Part shown: in pieces, positions 54,438 through 64,000 of the stretch
Layout of the letters: each line of letters begins with the position of its first letter
Numbering within the stretch: the stretch's first letter is position 1
NCBI GenBank assembly: GCA_036365515.1
Contig: CM070873.1
Span: 190,890,604-190,954,603, forward strand
DNA length: 64,000 nt
Source: Torymus aiolomorphi
Lineage: Eukaryota > Arthropoda > Insecta > Hymenoptera > Torymidae
Direction: 5' to 3'
Position numbers and translations under genes: made by a program
The notes under the pieces: generated by a model
Databases searched by the model: none
Told to the model about the DNA's origin: nothing
What the model saw: the letters and a program-made list of their open reading frames with translations, nothing else

Positions 54438-54555
54438 GTGAGAGGCAAGGGGACTCACGTAAATCAAGCGCCCCATCGTGAGAGGCAAGGGGACTCACGT
54501 AAATCAAGCACCCCATCGTGAGAGGCAAGGGGACTCACGTAAATCAAGCACCCCA
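54438..54555. repeat. 40-bp tandem repeat x3 just after the mariner stop codon
   Basis: Unit GTGAGAGGCAAGGGGACTCA + CGTAAATCAAGCACCCCATC at 54438, 54478 and 54518; copies are identical except G/A in AAGCGCCCC and the truncated end. Each unit can form GTGAG...CTCAC. Not part of the inverted repeats. Confidence 0.92.
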
Positions 54556-54705
54556 AAGGGAACAGATTTTACTACGTCCACGTCGTTGTTCCTGGGTAAC
54601 GCTAAATGTAAAAAATTGAACTTGACATGACTTTTAAGGACAATGTCAAGGTCACCATTAGATTTCTCGTTGAAAACTACTAAAGAATTAACCTCGCTCA
54701 GTGTG

Positions 54706-55302
54706 ATAAAAGTTTACACAAGATCAGACCGTCATTAAGTTTAAATGACCTTCAAATGAACGTCAAGGTCCTTCTTGAACTATGTTCTGAGTACATGTTT
54801 GGACGTAAAGTTTCACACTCTTTCCGATTCCGCTAAAAAAATAGGGGTTACCATTTAAAAAATGAGGTTGACCTCGAAATAACCTCAAAAATGAGGCTCA
54901 AAATGAGGTTCAAGGTCGAATCAGAGGTCACCTTCAAGTCTTCGTTCGAACTTACCAAACCTTACCTTTGTTTGTTTTGTTTTACCACTGAACTCGCGAA
55001 ATTTTTAAGAAATCATACTTTGACCTCAATTTGACCTCTGGGGGTAACCTCAACCTCATACCTTAATACATATCCGGACGTAAAATTTTCCGCTCTTTCA
55101 GATTCCGCTATAAAAAATAGGGGTTACGATTTAAGAAAATGAGGTTGACCTTGAAATAACCTCAAAAATGAGGTCCAAGGTCGAATCCAAGGTCACCATT
55201 GGATTCCTCGTAAAAAATTACTACAAAGGCGACCTTAACATTTTCCAATAGTAATTCAGCTGAGAAATTATTTGGGTGTTTCCAGACTTTTTGGACACGC
55301 TG
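54706..55302. repeat. right inverted repeat of the mariner
   Basis: Complement of the left arm, from ACAAGATCAGACCGTCATTA to GGACACGCTG. Confidence 0.85.
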
Positions 55303-55731
55303 TATATAAATAGAAATCAGGAAAATATTTACCTAAAAATAAGTATTTATGAAAAAGTACAACTGAAATATAATGTGATATGCCTAAATACGCAAACATA
55401 AATATTCTAAAATTATAAGTGAACTATAATTATCAAGCAGTGATATATAAAAAAAAACTAATTGCAAAATATACCATGAAAATAATTTTAATCCTGGCTC
55501 AGCTTTTAAAAGCTTTTCTGCATACAAATATTTATGCAAAAATAATAAAAATATAGTCATGTAATTATTTATTCCTCTATTTATCTTATGCTATTATATT
55601 TTGAACATTAAAATAACGAAATTGTCAAATTCTTTGTCAGTGATTTTTATTCATTAAATAGAAAATTGAGCCTGTAGACAAATCAATCTGCAATAAATAA
55701 AATATCCATGATTATTTATTCTGATTATACG

Positions 55732-56618
55732 CACCATACACCTCCAAATATTTATTTCAAAGTTACTAATTGTAAGTATACGTGCCCAAGGGGCTCCTAA
55801 ACCCCAATAATGTTGTTATTAGAAAAAATCCTAAAACAAGTCAACTTTGATTTTAAATTTTAATAATAATTATTTAATTTTATTGCAAATATTGTACACA
55901 AAAAGAAAATTAAAAAAAAAATTTTTTCCGAAATAAAATATAAGGGTAGCTAATTTGGCATTCCAAAGAGAAATATTTTTCATTTTGTTTCATTTTAAAT
56001 TTGAATCTGAACTTGGGATATTCAGATAAAACCTATTTTAGGGGTGATTTTTAGGGGTGCGTTTTACCCCTTTAATAGGAAATTGGGCCCATAGAAAAAA
56101 TAGCCCAAATAAAAATAAATTATGCATTATATATAACTTAAAATATTAATTTTAATAGTTTGAAAGTATTTTGTGCCTAAAGGGTTGTTTACCCCTGATG
56201 ACGTGTTTATTTGCAAAAACCCTGAAATACGTAAACTTTATTTTTTATTTTAAGTCAAAAAATGATTTTTATAATAATTAATTAATTTTATTGCAAATAT
56301 TATATGCAGAAATAGTTTAAAAAATAAGGTTTTTCTAAAATAAAAAGTAAGGGTTGCCACCCTCGGGGACCAAACTATACTTGATGGTTACATAATTCAA
56401 GGAGAAATATTTTCCATTTTGTTTCATTTCAAAATATCGTTTAGAACTTAAGATATTAAAAAAAACCGTTTTCGGGGGTAAACTTTAAGGGCGGCTTTCA
56501 CCCCTTTAATAAGGGATTGGGCCGATAAAAGAAATTGCGAGTCTCTTATTTTTCGGTTCTCTACAACTGATCAAAAATTCAGGAAAATCGGAGGCTGACA
56601 CCTCGATCGGTTTCCTTG
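55732..56618. repeat. right terminal inverted repeat of the DDE_1 transposon
   Basis: About 887 bp, the complement of 38428-39322, with the same two sub-units in reverse order. Ends CGATCGGTTTCCTTG before TAAGCTG. Confidence 0.85.
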
Positions 56619-56621
56619 TAA

Positions 56622-56928
56622 GCTGACGCGCACATCGAATGATTACATAATGATTACGTAAGTTTTACAATAGAGTTTTCAAAATAAACATTCCAATGCT
56701 ATTAAAGCTTTCATGAATGTTCATTATAAAATTGAACAAAATGAAAAAACTGATTATCTATCATTGATCATACTTTTTAACAACAATTGCTTTATTCTAA
56801 ATATAAAAAGTAGTAAGTTCACTTTATATTTCAAGTTTTACATTAATTTCTCAAATATAAATATCCGTGTGCCATATAATCTATGCTTATATTACTACCA
56901 ATATTTTTTTAACTTTTTTAATATAAGT
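56622..56928. other. short AT-rich spacer, possibly rest of a copia LTR
   Basis: Starts with the sequence that would continue the copia LTR cut at 38427. No ORF with domain content; the 56713-56958 open frame is AT-driven. Confidence 0.4.
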
Positions 56929-57869
56929 TGTAACGCGGTAAAATGTCGGGTACCTTAGAGTAAAAGTAAAAAGTGCACGGCAGTCACGGCCAGCTACGCC
57001 TCGGCACGCGACGACGTACGCGCCCACACATGTGCGCGCCTCTCCCTCCCCGCTGCCTTTCTTCACGCGCTACTCCTTCCCCTGCTCCTTCCCGCACGTA
57101 TCCAGCTTTGGCCAGGAGACGGAGAGAGACCAGCAGCAGCTACAGCGAGGACAAGCGGTAGCTGGAGCAAGAGCGAGCTTCGCTCTCCTAGGCCCATGAC
57201 AGCAGCAGCCGATGCCGGAGGAGAGAGAGGGAGAGATGCACTATGCCGTAGCGCCATTGGCCGTCCATAAGAGACACCGTGCGTGAGCATCGAAAGCCGT
57301 GTGGACTGCTCGCTCGCGCCGCGGTGAAGAAGTCGGCCGATCGGCGAACTGGAGCAGCAGAGCAGTGTGCGTGCGGACCGGCCGGCATGCATTCTGTCGC
57401 CTACCGCCATGCTGCGTGCTCGCGTTAAGCTTGCGTACCGATAGTGTCTGGAATACGCCACTCCGAGCGCATCCTCGCTGGAATCACGAGAGAAGAGAGA
57501 GAAAGGAGCGAGTCAGTGGGCTGGGCAGTGTCGACGTCCTGGCCGAGGTTTGCCGCCTTTATTTTCCCGTCTCCGGTTTCCACGCGTGTGTGTGTGCGCG
57601 CGTCCGCGTCGGAAGTCATGAGACTCCGAATTCGCGCAAGCTGCAGCACGTGCTGTAGCTGGATCATAGAGTTAGGGTTTCTACACCCAGCGGAGCTAGA
57701 CAGCGAAGGCTTACCGTTCGGTGCAAGTGACGCGTGCATCTGGCGCCCAGTTTGTACAACAGAGATTTAGTCTGAGTTTTGTTTAATAAACTTAGTTCTT
57801 GTTACCCGTTGTTCGGTGGTTTAGCAATTACCAGCGAACCTCTGCCTTGATCCCCGGCACAGCGTTACA
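56929..57869 (+). repeat. solo LTR (941 bp)
   Basis: TGTAACGCGGTAAAATG at the start and CCGGCACAGCGTTACA at the end form an inverted terminal pair. Flanked by exact 4-bp duplication AAGT (56925-56928 / 57870-57873). GC-rich body with a polyadenylation-like AATAAA at about 57784 near the 3' end indicates + orientation. No internal region, so a solo LTR from unequal recombination; Ty3/gypsy-like by 4-bp duplication. ORFs over it are not genes. Confidence 0.85.
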
Positions 57870-57873
57870 AAGT

Positions 57874-58050
57874 TTATCCGATAAGACAATTAGCCAATCT
57901 TTTAATTTGTTTAAAACATAGTTGCTGATACATACCGTAAGAATAATCTGCCATTATCAAGAAATAATATTTTTAAGCAATATCTAACAATTTTATCGTA
58001 TAGCTTGTAACAGACAAGCTCATATATATATATATATATATATATATAAC
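57874..58050. other. AT-rich spacer ending in (TA)n
   Basis: Ends with a (TA)n of about 27 bp at 58023-58049. Confidence 0.6.
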
Positions 58051-58652
58051 GCGTGAAGGGATATCATGCGCGAGCATGCGTATAACTATCGCGAGAGAGT
58101 CAGAGGATGAGGCAGAGCGACTGGCATTCCCACTACTCCGCATGAGTGCGTGAAGAGAGGGGCGGCGCGCGGCTTCTCTGCGCCTTCCGCACGCATAGCC
58201 TATTCAGCTAGCGCTCCCCTCTCCTCGACTCTCTTTCTTCTCCTTCGCGAGCGAGCGACCGATTGTACAGTGCGAGCTTGAAGAGGCACTCTCATTCTGG
58301 CAGTCTTGCCGTGCCACACGTCTTAACCCGTCGGTGCGCAACGCAAGGCGTGCGCCGAACGATGGAGTCATTTCCTTTCCTATTCATTACTGCCGAATTC
58401 GAGGCCGATAAGCAGTTGATGAGCCCCGCCGTTACACAACGCAAGGCGTGTCGCGAACGGGTATATCACTCCAAATAACATAATATTCCTCCAACATTCA
58501 ACCCACGTGGCCGAGTCCGCGGCGTATCCGTGCAAGACGCACGCACGCACAACGACGAAGCTCGTGGGATTATCCTTCCCACAAGCGAATCTAATCTCAG
58601 GTCCGCAAATTACCCGACTCATCACCTACTATCTAAGTGACAGTTCACAACA
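58006..58652 (+). repeat. probable LTR leader of a truncated retroelement
   Basis: GC-rich region with repeated CGCAACGCAAGGCGTG-type phrases (58338 and 58437), ending ...GTTCACAACA directly before a primer-binding-like site. The start TGTAACAGACAAGC at 58006 is a guess from TGT...ACA termini. No partner LTR in the window. Confidence 0.45.
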
Positions 58653-58670
58653 TGGCGTCCGAACAGGGAC
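58653..58670 (+). other. tRNA-Lys-type primer-binding site
   Basis: TGGCGTCCGAACAGGGAC differs at one base from the complement of the 3' end of animal tRNA-Lys(UUU). It is placed immediately after a CA-ending GC-rich leader, as expected for an LTR retroelement. The body of the element is not recognisable downstream. Confidence 0.6.
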
Positions 58671-60280
58671 CTGAGGTCGTTAGATTGGCACGGGTAGATA
58701 GGATTTGGTAGGAAAATATTGAAAGTGTGTAAAAGAATAATCTTCTCTCGGAATAAACGGAAAAAAATCCTATTTCACGTATAAAAGTGCGTATAAAAAT
58801 AATGGTAAGTCTAGCGATAAAGTTTCAATGTAGAATGTGAATATTCAGTAAATTCGGTCGCGAGTGAACGGGAAAAACTCCTGTTTTGTAAATTAAAATG
58901 AGTAAAAAAACCGCTGCCAATACATTGGCACTTAGCTTCCTCAAAATAATGTATTTATTCATTTCTTTTTAATTTTTTATAACAATAATTAATTGTATCA
59001 TACCCAATTTTCTTTATGAATATTCGTAATAAATTAATATATATTTTTCGAAAATTCATTCTTTTTCTCGTGCGACAACCCGATATTTTTATAAATCAAT
59101 TTTTTCAAAATATTTTTTCAAAATCACATGTTCAATTAGTTTTATTTTAAACCTCAAATATCTTTCGTCGTAATAGTTCGATTTTATTGGGCAACGAATT
59201 CATTTTAAAGATTTTAAAAAATACATCTCTCCCAAATTTTAGGACTATTGGTTGATTTTCTTAATATTGTTATCGCGTGACAACAAAACTCCTACTTTTT
59301 TATAAAACATTGTTTTTTTAAAAAACAAATAAAGATAATCTTTTGAAATTTCAACCAAATATATTCTTCAATGAGTATAATAAGTGGTTAAAACTTTAAG
59401 TCGATAAATCAATTATTATTTGAAAAATTTATTAAATAATTTTGAGCACATTTTCGTTAATAATAAATGACAGAGTGAAGATAATTTAAATATTAAAAAA
59501 AGAAAATGTACATAATTTAAATACCTTTCAATAAAAATTTATGATGTTAAGTAATAATATCTGTAACATATTAAATAAGTGGCCGACAACGGTTGCGTTT
59601 ACCCTATTATTATATTATCATCAACAAAATGCTCATTAATTAAATTTTTTTTTTCAAATAACTTGTGTATAATATAATAACTGTTTTATACATAAAACAC
59701 AAATAATACAAATTAAACACAATCATAATCGTTAATATAGTGAAGATGATGTTAATGATTATGATAAAATTATGATAAAATTAGTTTAAGATTATGTTAA
59801 GATTATGTGACAAAATGCTACAAGTTGTGTGCACACTATAATTTTTTAATAAACTTTCACTTAATGTGCATAACTTGTCCACTCTTTTTTGTTATATTTA
59901 TTTTCAGATTGAATAAAACCAAATTTAACATAAACTGAATTTGAAAAAATATTTTATTTCAAATATATTATTTTTATATCGCCAAAAGCATTATAGTTCC
60001 ATTATAGTATGGCGATAGTTGAAAACGTAGTTAGGGTAGTTAAACATTCATCTGATAAGTTCGCTCATTCGCTAGTAGTAGTAGTGTTTTAGTGGCCTTG
60101 GTACTTAACTGAGCCGCCGATATGCCATATCATGTACGTATTTATACTTCAAGGTAGTGCACTTTTTTTTGTTAGCTAAGCCTATAGATATTTTTCGGAC
60201 GCTACCGCGCCAACTACTGGACCTATAGTTTCAAGTAGGTTCCGAACCACTGTGACCACGGTGAAACTAAGCACATGAAC
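58671..60280. other. AT-rich stretch with a 70-bp dispersed repeat, no gene
   Basis: No domain-bearing ORF. The block AATAAAGATAATCTTTTGAA...GTGGTTAAAACTT at 59326-59396 recurs almost identically at 60594-60664. Confidence 0.5.
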
Positions 60281-60299
60281 AATTCGTGTGCCGGCTTTT

Positions 60300-60440
60300 T
60301 CACGGGAGCGGGAATCGAACCCGCGATCTTTTAGGTACGATCCTCATTCGCTACACATAACCTTTAGATGGCGCTTGGGCAGATCGAAAATAGTTACTAG
60401 TCCAGCTTGCAGCATCCACTGCTGCCACTCTGCCACTGAG
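60300..60440 (-). repeat. tRNA-like, Pol III-type sequence (SINE fragment?)
   Basis: On minus, a B-box-like GGGTTCGATTCCCGC (about 60304-60318) lies inside a good T-arm (GCGGGTTCGATTCCCGC). An A-box-like TGGCAGAGTGG lies about 115 nt upstream (about 60424-60434). Spacing is too long for a tRNA, so a tRNA-derived SINE or a decayed tRNA with insertion. No CCA-end or acceptor stem found. Confidence 0.4.
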
Positions 60441-60769
60441 TATCAGACTACCATCTGTTATTGCTGTATATTACGTTATCCCTGGTGCTTTATATATTGA
60501 ATCAGTTGTAACCACATGGACACATGGTTTTTCTTCAAAACCGAATTTTCCTAATCAATGTTCTATACAAAAAATTTCGATATTTTGAGTAAAAAATAAA
60601 GATAATCTTTTGAAATTTCAACCAAATATATTCTTCAATGAGTATAATAAGTGGTTAAAACTTGATCGCGCTGTAAATTACCATCAATAAAAAACAAAAG
60701 CAAGTGAACAACATGCACGCATAGCACGTGTTATTTCCATTTTCTAGTATAGATATATCCAAAAAATTA

Positions 60770-61890
60770 CGATTTGAAAAGAAGGCTAAATCAGTTTTAT
60801 CCTCGAATATCTCTGAAATTCATAAACGAATTCTTTTACTCTAAAACCGCATATAATAAAAAATATACACTCTACATCTCCGCCAAATTTAAAAAAAATT
60901 AAAACACGTTTTCGCTAGTTATCAGGCGACAAATAAAATAACTTTGTAAAAGAGGAAAATTTTGAATATCAAAAAGTAATCGTACGATCTTGATGAAAAT
61001 TCACATACATAATATCTATATCACATACAAAATTGTCTAGAAATCTGCAGCTGATTCATAGAACCGTTCTCGAGAAATTACGATTTTAAAAAAAAGTTAA
61101 AAAAATTTTAACCTCAAATATCTCTGAAATTTATGGACCAATTATTTTGCCCAAAGAACTCAACCAAGACCTATCCAAAATCTACCTCCACAAGGAATTT
61201 TGAAGAAATTACGACAATTTTCCCTCTGGAATCGTTGGACATAAAAAACTCATTTTTTTCATTTTTCATGATTTACGTTTCTGTTAATAACCAAAAAACC
61301 GTGATAGCTAGAAACTTTTTTTTAGAAAATATAGGTATTTTAATTCTCTTTTAAATGCTACCTATCCCATTCTTATACATACAGCCGTTCTCGAGAAATT
61401 ACGATTCGAAAAAGAGGTTACAAAAATTTTAACCTCAAAAATCTCTGAAATTTATGAACCAATCATCTATCCCAAAGAAAGGTGCAGGTGGCAACCAAAA
61501 ATCTACCTCTACAAGGAATTTTGAAGTGATTAACAAAATTTGACTCCCGTAAATTATCGCCACCTAAAACGCATTTTTTTCATTTTTAAATTTTTTTCTC
61601 AAAACTAACCAACAGAATGGATTCAATTTTATACAGATTATAGCTATTCATAATCTCCATTATCATGATTTTTCTCAAAAAAATTGACCATTTAGTTTGG
61701 GAGTTATAAGGATTTAAAAAAAAACGTTTTTGTTAATAACAAAATAACCGTGATAGCTAGAGAATTTTTTTTTTAAATATAGGTTTTTTATGCTCTTTCG
61801 AACGCTACACATCCGATTATAAAATTTAAATCCAATCATTAAAAAAAATCAAAAATAAATTTTTCGAAAATGAAAAATTCGACATAAAAC
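60770..61890. repeat. diverged tandem repeat, ~320-bp monomer, about 3 copies
   Basis: ATCTCTGAAATTTATG recurs near 61119 and 61441, with a diverged copy near 60809. Shared blocks: CTACAAGGAATTTTGAAG, AACCGTGATAGCTAGA and CGTTCTCGAGAAATTACGATT. Confidence 0.7.
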
Positions 61891-61960
61891 AAAAACGAAT
61901 CAGTTAGTCGTACAAAATTATTTTTTTCCCGAATTTTTCCCGAAAATAAAGCGGACACAC

Positions 61961-63539
<1,579 letters not shown>

Positions 63540-64000
63540 CATACAGACATTTTCTAAAATCATGTGACACAAATTTCTAACACCTTTATTCATGTTTCTA
63601 GAGCAATTTAAAGAAAATTAAAATTTTACTATTATAAAGCTTCCTCTATGAGGAAGCAAAACGATAAGTTTGGTGATAAAAAACAAAAAACGGAGAAAGC
63701 TAAAAATTAAATATTGCACGCAAATGGTCAAAAGAATTAACTATAAATTACCTACAAAATTAAATATTGTCTTATAATTGAATGTAAGTAAATGAAATAA
63801 TGAGCGTAAAACTTTCAAAAGAAAAAAGATTATGGTTTTATAGTAGAAAATTATTAAATAATGAAAGATTTAAAATATAGCAAACGGAAATTTAGGAGAT
63901 GACAATTCAACGGGAAATAATATTCCGAAATAAGTAAATTCCTTTATTGTTGCACGTGTTGACCGGATTACCTAGCTTAGGTCAGGGAACACAACAAGTG
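63540..64000. other. AT-rich end of window, nothing supported
   Basis: No domain-bearing ORF, array or terminal repeat seen. Confidence 0.5.

Larger units (their letters stand above)
52389..55302 (+). mobile_element. mariner-type transposon (DD41D) with ~600-bp inverted repeats, 2.9 kb
   Basis: Ends CAGCGTGTCCAAAAAGTCTG at 52389 and the complement at 55302, flanked by TA (52387-52388 / 55303-55304). Inverted repeats extend inward about 600 bp (to ~52990 and from ~54706), unusually long for mariner. One uninterrupted transposase gene lies centrally. Inserted in the spacer of the DDE_1 element. The arms look highly similar, and with the intact ORF this is the best candidate for a recently active element in the window. 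Confidence 0.93.
38428..56618 (-). mobile_element. DDE_1 DNA transposon with ~0.9-kb inverted repeats, split by a gypsy and a mariner
   Basis: Left arm 38428-39322 and right arm ~55732-56618 are inverted copies; outermost bases are CAAGGAAACCGATCGAGG... and the complement. The flanks share TAA (38425-38427 / 56619-56621), a possible 3-bp duplication. Between the arms lie a transposase gene (52172-50248), a gypsy (39609-50158) and a mariner (52389-55302). Subtracting both insertions leaves about 4.7 kb. The host site is a copia LTR. Confidence 0.8.

Noticed and set aside
38428..56618. An 18-kb element with long inverted repeats could be a Maverick/Polinton
   Set aside because: No polymerase B, integrase, ATPase or capsid genes on the original backbone; the length is explained by a gypsy and a mariner nested in a DDE_1 transposon.
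57188..57770. Several 66- to 132-aa ORFs in a GC-rich region as host genes
   Set aside because: They lie inside a solo LTR bounded by TG...CA and an AAGT duplication, and overlap on both strands without domains.
58653..58670. A lentivirus-like provirus because of the tRNA-Lys primer site
   Set aside because: No gag, pol or env downstream; the same primer is used by many LTR retrotransposons.
60300..60320. Functional tRNA gene
   Set aside because: Only the T-arm is convincing; no acceptor stem, D-arm spacing wrong.

Overview
The window looks like a transposon-dense, repeat-rich stretch of an animal nuclear genome, most likely an arthropod and probably an insect. I infer this from the mix of elements: Ty1/copia with a copia-type internal initiator-tRNA primer site, two Ty3/gypsy elements, a Penelope-like element with a GIY-YIG domain, a DD41D mariner, a DDE_1 (pogo-like) transposon, spliceosomal introns and many diverged satellites. 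The species is not determinable by eye. I see no convincing host protein-coding gene, no rRNA, no intact tRNA and no prokaryotic-type feature.

Layout. 1-5418: decayed Ty1/copia on + with its 3' LTR. 5460-5700: trinucleotide array. 5811-6391: short minus-strand exons of an unrecognised spliced gene, including a duplicated 69-nt exon. 7121-10960: three tandem-repeat systems (about 730, 290 and 120 bp). 11046-13806: G-rich tracts and a 1.2-kb tandem duplication. 13902-14528: fold-back element. 14735-15210: Penelope-like fragment and a GC-rich hairpin cluster. 16320-16790: GC-rich, promoter-like island. 16850-19085: 313-bp and 291-bp arrays. 20165-21582: GC-rich hairpins and an inverted-repeat element. 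21830-24900: 180-bp satellite in a 960-bp higher-order repeat, containing a fold-back with a 28-bp minisatellite. 25400-27260: Penelope-like C-terminal RT, GIY-YIG domain and an intron-containing 3' terminal repeat with a hammerhead-like motif.

The right half is a nest of insertions. A minus-strand transposase-like gene (37388 to 28148) has an intron into which a fold-back MITE (35683-36713) and a complete but internally deleted gypsy element (29797-35661) have inserted. A copia fragment (37735-38427, -) is cut in its LTR by a DDE_1 transposon with about 0.9-kb terminal inverted repeats (38428-56618). That transposon carries a 10.55-kb gypsy (39609-50158, 4-bp duplication AGGT) and a 2.9-kb mariner (52389-55302, TA duplication), and its unnested length is only about 4.7 kb. 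Beyond it lie a solo LTR (56929-57869, duplication AAGT), an LTR leader with a tRNA-Lys-type primer site (58653-58670), a tRNA-like SINE fragment, AT-rich repeats, a second solo LTR of the big gypsy family (61961-63376, + orientation) and an (AC)n microsatellite.

Only the mariner transposase (53334-54410) is a full uninterrupted ORF with its catalytic residues present; everything else coding is broken. Evidence is reading of motifs, termini and repeats by eye; no alignment or database search was run.
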